A stretch of DNA of 64,000 nt, from positions 20,269 through 84,268 of the forward strand of contig NZ_JAUEDK010000018.1 in NCBI RefSeq assembly GCF_030385785.1, read 5' to 3'. Each line of letters opens with the position of its first letter. Within the stretch, counting starts at the first letter, position 1. This document shows, one piece after another, positions 7,169 to 16,722 of this stretch. The stretch is from Crenobacter oryzisoli (GTDB lineage: Bacteria > Pseudomonadota > Gammaproteobacteria > Burkholderiales > Chromobacteriaceae). A program made the translations under genes and the position numbers. The notes below the pieces were generated by a model that worked only from the letters and a program-made list of their open reading frames with translations, was not told the origin of the DNA and searched no databases.

Positions 7169-8694
7169 GCGAAAAGACGAGAAACGCCCCGCCACGGGCG
7201 TCCGCGATGATGGAGGCGCTACGGGGGCTCGGCTACTCGACCGCGGCTGCTCTTGCAGACATCGTGGACAACAGCGTGTCCGCCGGCGCGTCTGAGGTGA
7301 GGGTCGAATTCACTTGGCACGGAAATGGCAGCCGTATCTCCGTGCTCGACGACGGCAGGGGTATGGACGACTACGGTCTCGAGGCGGCCATGAGGCTTGG
7401 AGACAAGAGTCCTCTCGACGCGCGGGACCCGGGCGACCTTGGACGCTTCGGAATGGGGCTCAAGACCGCCTCGTTTTCGCAGTGTCGGCGCCTGACGGTG
7501 GCCTCAAAAATGGCGAGTGGCGATAGGGCGTGCCTACGCTGGGACTTGGATGCCATTGCCGAGAGACCAGAGGATGGTTGGATTCTCTTTGAAGGTCCCG
7601 CGAAGGGCTCAGAAGGGCATCTCGCGCCGCTCGACGGGGTGGGCTCGGGGACGCTTGTGCTTTGGGAGCGACTCGACAGGATTGTCACGGATGGCTACAC
7701 CGCCGATCACTTTCTTGCTCTCATTGAGGATGTGGAGAAGCGCCTCGCGATGGTGTTCCACCGCCTGCTAGAGGGGCCGCGCCCGAAGCTGCGCCTGTTG
7801 CTCAATGGCCGCGCAGTCGCCCCTTGGGACCCCTTCATGATCGGACACCCAGGAAAGCCGTGGAATTCCCCCGTGCAGAGGCGTCATACGCCGTTTGGGG
7901 TCGTGGAGGCAGAGTGCCATGTCCTTCCGCACCGCGACAGACTGACGCAGGCGGAGCACGATAATGCGGCTGGTCCGGAGGGTTGGACATCGCAGCAGGG
8001 TTTCTACGTTTACCGCAACGGGCGACTACTTCTGGCAGGCGGGTGGCTCGGCCTTGGGCAAGGAAGGGCGTGGAACCGGGAGGAGGCCCAGCGACTGGCG
8101 CGGATCCGCCTGGATATACCGAATACGGCGGATGCCGACTGGAAGATAGACATCCGGAAGTCGACCGCGCGTATACCCGTCGCCCTTCGGTCATGGCTGA
8201 CCACGCTTGCCGAAGACACACGAAACCGCGCAAGGCGGGCGTTTGCATACCGCGGTTCGCCCGCCCCCGGGCCGGGAGCTCAGCAGGTCGAGCAGGCATG
8301 GACGGTCGAGCGCCTCAAGAATGGTATGAGATACAGGGTCGACCCGGAGCATCCTGCAGTTGCAGCAGTCCTCGAGGCGGCTGGCCCATTGCTTCCGTTG
8401 GTGAAGGCCATGCTTCGTGTGGTCGAAGAGACTGTCCCGGTTCAGCGAATCTGGCTCGACACGGCGGAAAGCAAGGAGACGCCGCTCACTTGCTTTGAGG
8501 GGGAGCCCCCTGCGCACGTCGCGGAGATTCTTTGCACCCTGTTTGAGGACATGGTGGGTCGCAGGGGGATGTCGCATTCCCTAGCCAAACGGACGCTGGC
8601 ATCCACCGAGCCATTCCAGAAATACCCATCTCTGGTGGACGCACTGCCCGACGGCTCGTCCACGGGGGCAGACAACGACAGGAGAGGTGCATGA
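7165..8694 (+). CDS. GHKL ATPase (MutL/MORC-like) of complex restriction-modification locus
   Basis: The chosen start is ATG 7165, overlapping the sigma stop; the 509-residue product has a GHKL ATP-binding fold at its N-terminus. The N box is ADIVDNSVSA (about 31-40), the G1 box LDDGRGMD (about 61-68) and the G2 box GRFGMGLKTASF (about 94-105). A ribosomal S5-like transducer region follows (YVYRNGRLLLAGGW). MutL/MORC-type ATPases dimerise on ATP binding and clamp DNA. Prokaryotic members lie in operons with Z1, REase, AIPR, Vsr and Dcm genes, as here, where they are thought to couple DNA recognition to cleavage. No nuclease motif is seen in this protein. Translation is coupled on both sides (ATGA overlaps at 7165 and 8691). 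Confidence 0.88.
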   Translation: MSEKTRNAPPRASAMMEALRGLGYSTAAALADIVDNSVSAGASEVRVEFTWHGNGSRISVLDDGRGMDDYGLEAAMRLGDKSPLDARDPGDLGRFGMGLKTASFSQCRRLTVASKMASGDRACLRWDLDAIAERPEDGWILFEGPAKGSEGHLAPLDGVGSGTLVLWERLDRIVTDGYTADHFLALIEDVEKRLAMVFHRLLEGPRPKLRLLLNGRAVAPWDPFMIGHPGKPWNSPVQRRHTPFGVVEAECHVLPHRDRLTQAEHDNAAGPEGWTSQQGFYVYRNGRLLLAGGWLGLGQGRAWNREEAQRLARIRLDIPNTADADWKIDIRKSTARIPVALRSWLTTLAEDTRNRARRAFAYRGSPAPGPGAQQVEQAWTVERLKNGMRYRVDPEHPAVAAVLEAAGPLLPLVKAMLRVVEETVPVQRIWLDTAESKETPLTCFEGEPPAHVAEILCTLFEDMVGRRGMSHSLAKRTLASTEPFQKYPSLVDALPDGSSTGADNDRRGA

Positions 8695-11564
8695 CACGCG
8701 ACGATGCTGGCACTCTGGAGGGGACAATCACCATCGCCCAGACTCTGTTGCGCAGGGAGAAGGACAAGGGAGAAGAGATCACCCCCATGCTGATATCCCA
8801 GAAGGTCGAGATGGCGGCAGCCCTGACGGATCCGGACGGTTTTGTCGACAAAGCGGCTGCGACGGAGGAGTTGATCCGCAGGTTCAGCCACTGGGTCGGC
8901 AAGGATGCCACCCTGAAAAACAACTTCAACCACGTCGACTGGCTGAACTCTGAGCGTAAGTGCGACTGGCGCTATTGGCACCGTCTTCAAAGGTATTTGG
9001 AGCGACGCCTGTCGGTTGAGGTCGTCGATGCGCTGGATAGGTCGACTGACGGCATCCTAGAACTCCTTGAGGATCCGAAGAGGACCGGCACGTGGGACAG
9101 AAGGGGGCTGGTTGTCGGGCATGTCCAATCGGGCAAGACGAGTAGCTATTCAGCTCTGATATGTAAGGCTGCAGACGCAGGATACAAGATCATCATCGTC
9201 CTCGCTGGCATGCACAACAACCTGCGCTCGCAAACCCAGATTCGGCTTGAGGAGGCCTTTCTAGGCTACGAGACGTCGCCTCAGCGCGAGCCCGGGACGC
9301 CCCTTGGTGTCTTCGAGGAGGACAGCGATCCAAAGATCCATCCCCACTGCGCAACGACCAGGGCAGACAATGGGGACTTCAACGCCTCGGTCGCGAGGCA
9401 TTTCTCGATTTCGCCTGAGGAGCGCCCATGGCTCTTCGTGGTCAAGAAGAACAAGTCGGTTCTCACCAAGCTCCTGAAATGGATTCAGAGTCCGCACGTT
9501 TCCGACGCGACCGACGCAGCGACCGGCCGGAAGATGGTGACCAACCTACCGCTGCTGGTGATTGACGACGAGGCCGACCATGCCTCCGTGGACACGGGGG
9601 AAAAGCCGCTCAACGATGACGGCACGCCGAACACCGAGCACGAGCCCAAGGCCATCAACGGCCTTATCCGGAAGATTCTCCACGCGTTCTCCAAGTCAGC
9701 CTACGTGGGCTACACAGCCACCCCGTTCGCAAACATCTTCATCCACCGTCGCGGGGAGACCAACGAGGAGGGACCGGATCTTTTCCCGCAGTCGTTCATC
9801 AAGAACATTGCGGCGCCGTCCAACTATGTGGGTCCCGCGCGGGTGTTCGGTCTTCGTGGGCCGGACGGGCGCATTGGCGGTCTGCCACTGGCAAGGGATG
9901 TTTCCGACCACGTCTCCGCCGACGGGCAGGCGGGATGGATGCCACCAAAGCACAAGAAGACCCACGATCCGTTTTTCGCTGGCGGGAACGTGCTGCCGCC
10001 CTCGCTCCGTGAAGCGATACAGTCCTTCGCCCTTGCCTGCGCCGCTCGCGTGTGCCGCGGGCAGGGGGATGAGCACTCCTCGATGCTGGTGCACGTCACG
10101 CGCTACACAGAGGTCCAGGACAAGGTCCGCGGGCAGATCGATGACTTCGTTACCAAGATGACGCGCCGTATAACCCGCGGCGTGGACCACGAGGAGCTCG
10201 TCGGGCAGCTTCGGGGGATCTGGGAGAGGGATTTCGTCCCCACCTGCGAGAAGGTCGCAGTGGAAGCCCCGGATGCGGCGGGCGGCTCAAGGGTTCCGGC
10301 TTGGGATGAGATTCTCCGGGCCCTTCCGACTGTGCTCTCGGACATCATTGTGAAAACTGTGAACGGGAACGCCAAGGATGCCTTGGATTACGTCGAGCAC
10401 AGTGAGAAGGGACTCAAGGTCATTGCCATCGGCGGGGACAAGCTGGCCCGCGGACTGACGCTCGAGGGGCTGTGTGTCAGTTATTTCGTCCGCACAACCA
10501 AGATGTATGACACCCTGATGCAGATGGGGCGCTGGTTTGGCTATCGCCCAGGCTATCTCGACCTTTGTCGTCTCTACACGACGAGCGAGCTGGTGCAGTG
10601 GTTCGGGCACATCGCGGATGCCTCGGAGGAGTTGCGGGAAGAGTTCGATACCATGGTCGGGATGGGGGCCACACCCTGGGAATATGGCATGAAGGTCGAG
10701 TCTCATCCTGTGCTGCTAGTTACCTCGCCCTTGAAGATGAGAAGTGCGAAGACTCTCTCCCTTTCCTATAGCGGCAGCATGGTCCAGACCGTTTCGTTCT
10801 TCAACACGCAAGAGCAGCTGGGGCAGAACCTCGAAGCCGCGGAGCATCTGGTGGCAGCGATGGGCGCCCCTTCCGAGGTTGGGCCGGGCAGGCCGCGCGG
10901 TGACACGGTGGACGAGTGGAAGCGTTCGTTGCTATGGAACGGAGTTTCCTCCGAGCTTGTGCTGGATTTTCTTAAGGCATACCAGACACCACTCGGGGCG
11001 GACAGGGCGAACAGTGCGGTGCTGGCGGAGTTCATTGGGATGATGAACGAGATCGGCGAGTTGAAGGAGTGGACCATTGCGCTGCTTGCCGAGGGGCGTC
11101 CGGGACAGCCCCACATGTTTTCGCCGCACGCCACGATATCCTCGTTCCCTTCGCGCGGCGACAACGGCGTGCCCGGCCGCTATTCAATCGGCGTGCTGAC
11201 AGATCCGAGCGACGAGGCCATCGACCTTGGGGACGCCGAATGGAGTCTTGCGTTGGCGGAGACCCTCAAGGAGTGGAAGCCGGACGTGGCGAGAAACCGT
11301 GTCACGCCGCCCACCCGTCCGAGCGGAAAGAAGGTCAGGGAACTGCGGGGGCTTGGGCTTAATGGCTCGGCGCCCGGCTCGAGGAGAGGGCTGCTAATGC
11401 TCTATCCGCTTGCCCCTAAGATCGCGGGTAGGGCTGTCACGCAGGATTGGGACAAGCCGATAATGGCGTTCGCCATAAGTTTCCCCGCCAGCCAATCCGG
11501 GGTGAAGGTCGATTATAAGGTGGATCACTTATTCTGGGAGCAGGAATATGGCGCGGCCGATTGA
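8691..11564 (+). CDS. Z1-domain superfamily 2 ATPase/helicase-like protein
   Basis: This 957-residue protein carries a helicase-like ATPase core. The Walker A is GHVQSGKTSS (about 141-150), the Walker B LLVIDDEADH (about 288-297), a motif III-like segment YVGYTATPFANIF follows, and the C-terminal lobe ends in GGDKLARGLTLEGL and the arginine-finger motif QMGRWFGYR (about 611-619). The Z1 family (PF10593) is defined by this arrangement and is known almost only from restriction-type defence loci. It probably moves on or remodels DNA to license the nuclease. It starts within the stop of the GHKL gene and overlaps the nuclease gene by 17 bp, so all three are likely made in fixed ratio. Confidence 0.92.
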   Translation: MTRDDAGTLEGTITIAQTLLRREKDKGEEITPMLISQKVEMAAALTDPDGFVDKAAATEELIRRFSHWVGKDATLKNNFNHVDWLNSERKCDWRYWHRLQRYLERRLSVEVVDALDRSTDGILELLEDPKRTGTWDRRGLVVGHVQSGKTSSYSALICKAADAGYKIIIVLAGMHNNLRSQTQIRLEEAFLGYETSPQREPGTPLGVFEEDSDPKIHPHCATTRADNGDFNASVARHFSISPEERPWLFVVKKNKSVLTKLLKWIQSPHVSDATDAATGRKMVTNLPLLVIDDEADHASVDTGEKPLNDDGTPNTEHEPKAINGLIRKILHAFSKSAYVGYTATPFANIFIHRRGETNEEGPDLFPQSFIKNIAAPSNYVGPARVFGLRGPDGRIGGLPLARDVSDHVSADGQAGWMPPKHKKTHDPFFAGGNVLPPSLREAIQSFALACAARVCRGQGDEHSSMLVHVTRYTEVQDKVRGQIDDFVTKMTRRITRGVDHEELVGQLRGIWERDFVPTCEKVAVEAPDAAGGSRVPAWDEILRALPTVLSDIIVKTVNGNAKDALDYVEHSEKGLKVIAIGGDKLARGLTLEGLCVSYFVRTTKMYDTLMQMGRWFGYRPGYLDLCRLYTTSELVQWFGHIADASEELREEFDTMVGMGATPWEYGMKVESHPVLLVTSPLKMRSAKTLSLSYSGSMVQTVSFFNTQEQLGQNLEAAEHLVAAMGAPSEVGPGRPRGDTVDEWKRSLLWNGVSSELVLDFLKAYQTPLGADRANSAVLAEFIGMMNEIGELKEWTIALLAEGRPGQPHMFSPHATISSFPSRGDNGVPGRYSIGVLTDPSDEAIDLGDAEWSLALAETLKEWKPDVARNRVTPPTRPSGKKVRELRGLGLNGSAPGSRRGLLMLYPLAPKIAGRAVTQDWDKPIMAFAISFPASQSGVKVDYKVDHLFWEQEYGAAD

Positions 11565-12552
11565 CGAGTTCATCCTCGCATGGGGTGCGCTCTCCGGCGA
11601 CTCCCGCGAGGCGGGATGGCGCAGCATACCGGTCGCGTCGGCTGGGCCTTGCGTGCTCATGGCGGGAAGGCGCTTCCCCGGAAACGAGGAGGCTCTGCTT
11701 GCTGGTTTCAGGAGCGCGAAGGTGCCCGCCGCCGAGAAGCTTCCTGAGGGGCGCGGTTTCGAGGTCACGAGAGCGGATCCCTACGGCGACGGCAAAACAT
11801 GGATATCGCTGACCCGCAAGGAGTCTGGGAGTGTTGAGCTGTTCGCTGAGATGGTAGGCGACGTTGCCGGGGCGATGGACACCGCGGCGGCAGCCGGAGA
11901 GGAGGGTGTCCTGCGGACTCTGCTCATCAGGGTCAGAGCGTGGCAGGAGTTCATGCGCAAGGGGGTTCAGGCGCTGTCACCCGAGGCCGAGCTCGGCTTG
12001 TTCGGTGAGCTAACACTATTGGGAACGTTGATGGACGCCGGGGTTTCGTCGTTCACGGCGGTCGAGTCGTGGGTGGGCCCCTTGGACGGAGCGCAGGATT
12101 TCGCACTTGGGGACGGGGCAGTAGAGGCCAAGGCGACGCTCTCGGATAGGTCCTTCCCAGCGAAAATAGGTTGCATGGAGCAACTTGATGACTCAGTTCT
12201 AAGGCCAATCTTCTTGGCGGGGATGCGCTTTGCCCTGCGCGAGTCGGGAACGAGCCTTCCTGAGCTTGCTGCGGACATCGCGGGGAGGCTCTCGGGCTTG
12301 CCGGACGCTGCGACGGCCTTCTCGGCCCGGCTGCTGGCGGCCGGATATCACGCCTCCCATGCGGACACCTACCGTAGGCGCTTCTCACTTGAGAAGACGC
12401 GCGTATTGGAGGTGGGTGAGGGCTTTCCCCGGATTGTGCGGGGGACGGTTCCAGACGCGATCACCCGCGTCATGTATGAAATAGACCTTGACCGGATCCC
12501 TGGAGGCGACTCCGAGGTTGGTGGGGCTCTGAAAAAACTTGGAGTGCTTTGA
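11548..12552 (+). CDS. PD-(D/E)XK motif nuclease (PF14390 type)
   Basis: This 334-residue protein matches the family of restriction-endonuclease-fold proteins that accompanies Z1 and AIPR genes. The likely active site is Glu in GLFGELTLL (about 151-159), Asp in DGAQDFALG (about residue 184) and the E-x-K pair in AVEAKAT (about 192-198). These residues are all present, so it is probably the DNA-cleaving component. It starts inside the end of the Z1 gene. I chose ATG 11548, which has GGAG-like bases upstream (GGGAGCAGGAAT). Its cleavage site and dependence on methylation cannot be read from sequence. Confidence 0.85.
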   Translation: MARPIDEFILAWGALSGDSREAGWRSIPVASAGPCVLMAGRRFPGNEEALLAGFRSAKVPAAEKLPEGRGFEVTRADPYGDGKTWISLTRKESGSVELFAEMVGDVAGAMDTAAAAGEEGVLRTLLIRVRAWQEFMRKGVQALSPEAELGLFGELTLLGTLMDAGVSSFTAVESWVGPLDGAQDFALGDGAVEAKATLSDRSFPAKIGCMEQLDDSVLRPIFLAGMRFALRESGTSLPELAADIAGRLSGLPDAATAFSARLLAAGYHASHADTYRRRFSLEKTRVLEVGEGFPRIVRGTVPDAITRVMYEIDLDRIPGGDSEVGGALKKLGVL

Positions 12553-12554
12553 AG

Positions 12555-14324
12555 ATGGAATTGGTTGATTTTCTGAGGGACACGCAGGCGGAGGTTAGGA
12601 CGCAGATGAGCGAGGGGGCACCCTACGCGGAGATGGTCTTCACGGAGGTGGTCATGCAGCACCTCGCGGATGTGGGGATGACATTCGAGCCGAGCGTCTG
12701 CCACTACCAAGGCAAGATGGGCAACGCCAATCTACGTCTGAGCGGTTTCGCGATGTCCGACGACTTCGACCAGCTCGACTTGTTCGTGAGCCTATATGAC
12801 GGTGTAGATGAACTCACCCCTGTCTCTGATACGGATACGAAGGGGGCCGTCCAGCAGTGCCTGCGCTTCCTGACCCTTTGCGCCGAGGGGAAGATGGCGG
12901 CAAAGCTGGATCCGTCGACCGATGTTTCCTCCCTTGCGATGCAAATCCATGAAATCTACAACGACTTGGAGCAGGTGCGCGTCTTTGTCCTGACTGATAG
13001 GGTAGCCAAGTCGAAGAGCTTCAAGACGCTAGAGGTAGGTCCGAAGACCGTCAGGCTCGAGGTGATGGACATCGAGCGGCTCCACCGGCACTGGTCTGAG
13101 GGCAAGCCGCGCGACGAACTCATCATCAGCTTCGAGTCGGAACCGCTCCCCTGCGTCTTTGTCCCCGGGGTGACGGGCGAATACGACTACGCCCTGACGG
13201 CCATACCAGGTGAAGCGCTACGGCACGTTTATGAAAAACACGGCCCGCGTCTCCTTGAGGCCAACGTCCGCTCGTTTCTGAGCGTGAAGAGCAAGGGGGT
13301 GAACGCCGGGATACAGAACACCCTGAGGACGGCTCCCGGCAACTTCATTGCCTACAACAATGGGATTGTGCTCGTGGCCGACGAGATTCGCCTTGCACGC
13401 GCTGCCGACGGCTCGCCGGGCATCGTTTGGTTGAAGGGTATGCAGATAGTGAACGGTGGCCAGACTACAGCCTCGATTTTCTTCACGAAGAAACGCTTCC
13501 CGGATACCGACCTCTCGTCGGTGCGCGTCCCGGCGAAAATTATCGTCCTCAAGGAGCAGGATCCGGTGAAGGAGGAGACGCTAGTTTCCGACATATCCCG
13601 CTATGCTAACAGCCAGAACGCGGTCAAACAGTCTGACCTTTCGGCGAATAAACCCTTTCACATCGACGTCGAGCGCCTTTCGCTCAGCGTCTATTGCCCG
13701 GATGGCGTCGGACGCTGGTTCTACGAGCGGGCCGCCGGTAGCTACAACACCATGTTGGCCCGCGAGGGCGCGAACACAGCGAAGGGCAAGGCTCTGAAGG
13801 CCGCCATTCCGACTACGCGGAAAATCACCAAGACCGACCTCGCGAAATACATCGTCGTATGGGACGGGGCGCCCGATGTGGTGAGCCTCGGCTCTCAGAA
13901 ATGCTTTGACCGCTTCATGTCGTCCCTGACAGTGGCCGAGGCCGACACACCCTATGAAGCCCCAGACGTGGCGGAATACAAGGCAATGGTGGCGAAGGGC
14001 ATCGTGTTTAAGGCTGCACAAAAGCACTTCCGGATGCTTTTTCAGGCTTTCCAAGCGAACGTGGCGGCCTACACGGTATCGCTTCTCGCGACCCGCTGGG
14101 GTGATCGTTTTGATCTCTCCAAAGTATGGGAGCGGCAGGCGGTGTCACCTGAATTGTTGGTCCAGCTCGGGACATGGGGAAGAGAGGTCAATGACGAGCT
14201 CCACAAGACCGCTGGGGGCCGGATGGTCTCGGAATGGGCCAAGCGGCCTGAGTGCCGGGAGGCCATCATGTCCCGCCAATACTCAGAGCCCGCCGGGGGT
14301 ATTCCCGAGTTTCGGGCCGGCTGA
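12555..14324 (+). CDS. AIPR family protein (abortive infection phage resistance)
   Basis: The 589-residue product carries the AIPR core (PF10592): FIAYNNGIVLVAD (about 263) and the signature GMQIVNGGQTTAS (about 295-307), followed by SDISRYANSQNAVKQSDL. AIPR proteins were first noted in plasmid phage-exclusion systems and recur with Z1 and GHKL ATPases. Their biochemical role is not established. An ATG at 12555 with GGAG ten bases upstream is preferred over an in-frame TTG at 12549. The gene follows the nuclease stop by two bases and precedes vsr by 12 bases. Restriction or phage exclusion is inferred from context. Confidence 0.88.
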   Translation: MELVDFLRDTQAEVRTQMSEGAPYAEMVFTEVVMQHLADVGMTFEPSVCHYQGKMGNANLRLSGFAMSDDFDQLDLFVSLYDGVDELTPVSDTDTKGAVQQCLRFLTLCAEGKMAAKLDPSTDVSSLAMQIHEIYNDLEQVRVFVLTDRVAKSKSFKTLEVGPKTVRLEVMDIERLHRHWSEGKPRDELIISFESEPLPCVFVPGVTGEYDYALTAIPGEALRHVYEKHGPRLLEANVRSFLSVKSKGVNAGIQNTLRTAPGNFIAYNNGIVLVADEIRLARAADGSPGIVWLKGMQIVNGGQTTASIFFTKKRFPDTDLSSVRVPAKIIVLKEQDPVKEETLVSDISRYANSQNAVKQSDLSANKPFHIDVERLSLSVYCPDGVGRWFYERAAGSYNTMLAREGANTAKGKALKAAIPTTRKITKTDLAKYIVVWDGAPDVVSLGSQKCFDRFMSSLTVAEADTPYEAPDVAEYKAMVAKGIVFKAAQKHFRMLFQAFQANVAAYTVSLLATRWGDRFDLSKVWERQAVSPELLVQLGTWGREVNDELHKTAGGRMVSEWAKRPECREAIMSRQYSEPAGGIPEFRAG

Positions 14325-14336
14325 CGGGCAAGAGGC

Positions 14337-14798
14337 GTGGTGGACGTCGTAGACGCGAGGACTCGCAGCCGAATGATGTCGGGCATACGAGGACGCGACA
14401 CCAAGCCTGAAATCCTAGTTCGCAAGGCTCTGTTCGCCGAGCGTTTCAGGTTCCGCCTCCACAGACACGACCTTCCCGGGTCTCCCGACATCGTCCTTCC
14501 GCGCTACCGGGTCGCAATCTTTGTCCACGGGTGCTTCTGGCACATGCATGCCGGCTGCCGTTACGCAAAGATGCCAGCCACGAGAACGGATTTCTGGTCG
14601 AAAAAGCTCAGAGGCAACGTGGAGCGTGATGCGAGAGCAATGGAGGCCCTAGTTGCCGCCGGCTGGCGTGTGCTTGTCGTTTGGGAGTGCGCTACGAGGG
14701 ATGCGGCGACTAGGGCGGGGATTGGCTCCGCCCTCTCGTCGTGGATCGCTGGAGGCGAGGTCAGGGGCGAGATTGCCTTTTGCCCGCCGCGTGCATGA
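14337..14798 (+). CDS. vsr: Very short patch repair endonuclease Vsr
   Basis: Vsr nicks 5' of T in T:G mismatches that arise when 5-methylcytosine deaminates, protecting genomes that carry a C5-methyltransferase. The 153-residue protein has the family core: RSRMMSGIRGRDTKPE, the catalytic Asp in GSPDIVLP, and HGCFWHMHAGCRY with the catalytic His and zinc-binding residues, then FWSKKLRGNVERD. The start is GTG (14337 or 14340). Its 3' end overlaps the 3' end of the convergent methyltransferase by 38 bp, so the two are inherited together. Presence of Vsr indirectly supports m5C as the modification in this locus. Confidence 0.93.
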   Translation: MVDVVDARTRSRMMSGIRGRDTKPEILVRKALFAERFRFRLHRHDLPGSPDIVLPRYRVAIFVHGCFWHMHAGCRYAKMPATRTDFWSKKLRGNVERDARAMEALVAAGWRVLVVWECATRDAATRAGIGSALSSWIAGGEVRGEIAFCPPRA

Positions 14799-16332
14799 AG
14801 TCCGCTACAACGGTCGCAATCCGTCGAGCCAGCCACGGCGGGACGGCGTTGCCAACCTGCGTGTATTGCTGCGTCTTGTTGCCGGCAAAGTAGTAGTTAT
14901 CGGGAAAAGTCTGGAGCCGAGCCGCCTCACGGACGGTCAGGCTGCGGCACTGCGCGGGGTCCGGGTGGATGAAGTAGTGACCGTCCTTGGCGATGTGTGC
15001 GACAACCGTCGAGGATGGATAGTCCGCAAGCTGCACTCGGAAGCGGTCGGCGAATGGGACGTTGTCCGAACGCACGTTTCCGTGTGCAGGGAGAAGGGCG
15101 GGTGGAAATTGTGTCACTTTTGGCGAGACCCTGATCGCCTTGGCGTAGGCGGATGCGAAAAAATACCTGTGGATATCCGAGCGCATGTGGCTGCGCGTCT
15201 CGTGCTGGATTACACCCCCAAGCCTTTCGTCCAAGAACCAGCGGCGTAGCCTTGGCCTGAGTGTGCTCTGGGAAAAGTCGTGGGTGATAAAGGGAGCACC
15301 TGCTGTTTCGTGAGACTTGGCGCGGAGAGCGGCAGCTTCCATCTGAAGGCGCACGGCTTCGGCCGCTCTCGGGTCGATGCCTGTTAGTAGCTTGGGAGTC
15401 TCGCGCATGGCTCTCAGCCAGGCTTCGTGCGAGTCGGATTCTTTAGACAGGCGGCTGCGTAAAGCAGGTAGGCCGGACAGGGCTTCTCCAACGGAGACAG
15501 GAAGGTTTTCCGCCCCGAGGCTGAACCTTGAAGGGTCTGAAGAAAGCTCTGGGGTGGCGCGTGCTACGTCGGAGCGTATGCCGAAGAGGATTACGCGATG
15601 ACGCCCTTGAGGGACGCCAAAACGTTCGGCCTCGATCACGAAGTCTGCTGGTTTAAGGGTGGTTGAATCGCCCGGCGAGACAAGGGAGCGTATCTCGTAT
15701 TCGAGTCCCTCGTTCGGGGCAGACAGGTCGGCCATGATTCGCTCGAAAATCCGTCCACCGCCGTGGGTCGAGGATAGCATGCCTTTGACGTTCTCCATGA
15801 TGAAGACGGCGGGCTTAAACCTCTGGATGATTCGCAGGTATTCCTTGTAAAGGAAGTGCTTCTCATCACTTTCGAACTTTTCGATGTCTTCGCGAGTTCT
15901 ACGGGAGCGGCCGGCCATCGAATAGGCTTGACACGGCGGCCCGCCGATAAGGACCCAGTCCTGCTCTCCGTTGAGCGCTTCGGAAATCCAGCGGTCGATT
16001 TCCTCTGGGGGGGTCTTCCCGAGCTCGGCATTCTTGGCTTCGGCCAGCGACTCGGCGGCCTCGTTACGAGCATCAGGATGGGAGAATAGCTGCTCCCTAG
16101 TGATGTTCCCCCTTATGTGGTCGTAATAGCAGTCAGGGGCTTTGCCACGCGGAAAGCGACGGAACATGGCGCGGAGCGAAAGGGTCTTGTGGGCTATCGC
16201 ATCTTTCTCGATGGAGACCCTTAGAGAGAAGATGGGGGCGCCGTGCTCGTCGGAAACGGATGAAAAGCCCTCGCCAAGGCCACCTGGGCCGGCGAACAGG
16301 TCAATTATAGGGATTGGTTTTAGTGTCGCCAT
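14761..16332 (-). CDS. dcm: DNA cytosine-5 methyltransferase (Dcm type)
   Basis: This 523-residue enzyme transfers a methyl group from S-adenosylmethionine to cytosine C5. Motif I is DLFAGPGGLGEGF near the N-terminus, motif IV GGPPCQAYSMAGRSR has the catalytic Cys at about residue 134, motif VI is ENVKGM, motif VIII QGRHRVILFG and motif X QVGNAVPPWLARRI at the C-terminus. A spacer of about 30 residues sits between motifs I and IV and a large target-recognition region lies between VIII and X. It is convergent to, and overlaps, vsr. It presumably protects host DNA from the nuclease encoded at 11548. The recognition sequence is not predictable here. Confidence 0.93.
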   Translation of the reverse strand: MATLKPIPIIDLFAGPGGLGEGFSSVSDEHGAPIFSLRVSIEKDAIAHKTLSLRAMFRRFPRGKAPDCYYDHIRGNITREQLFSHPDARNEAAESLAEAKNAELGKTPPEEIDRWISEALNGEQDWVLIGGPPCQAYSMAGRSRRTREDIEKFESDEKHFLYKEYLRIIQRFKPAVFIMENVKGMLSSTHGGGRIFERIMADLSAPNEGLEYEIRSLVSPGDSTTLKPADFVIEAERFGVPQGRHRVILFGIRSDVARATPELSSDPSRFSLGAENLPVSVGEALSGLPALRSRLSKESDSHEAWLRAMRETPKLLTGIDPRAAEAVRLQMEAAALRAKSHETAGAPFITHDFSQSTLRPRLRRWFLDERLGGVIQHETRSHMRSDIHRYFFASAYAKAIRVSPKVTQFPPALLPAHGNVRSDNVPFADRFRVQLADYPSSTVVAHIAKDGHYFIHPDPAQCRSLTVREAARLQTFPDNYYFAGNKTQQYTQVGNAVPPWLARRIATVVADFMHAAGKRQSRP

Positions 16333-16722
16333 TTCATTTCAGTGGGGTGTTTCTGGCGCCAAAGCACAAGGGCGCCCAAAAGCGCCCAAGGATGCTACCG
16401 GATTATCGGGCGCAGAGTGCTCCCGTGCCATGATTTTACCTGGTTGGAATTTTGGCGAAAAGGGTGGTTTGCATCGGGAAGCTCATCCGCGAAGAGGAGC
16501 CTTGCTGACAAATTCTACTAGGATTGTCTCTCCGGCCCCGATCCCCTTGAAGATTGCACGGATTTGCACCTCATGAATTGGGTTTCCGCATGGGGCTCCC
16601 TTGGCTTCCATGCTGACTCATGACTGGACCTGCTGGAGGAAGGGCATCGGTGCCTTCACTAATTGTGTGTGGAGAGGTATAACAATGCGGTGCGGGGAGA
16701 TGAGCACTGGACGGCAAGATTT

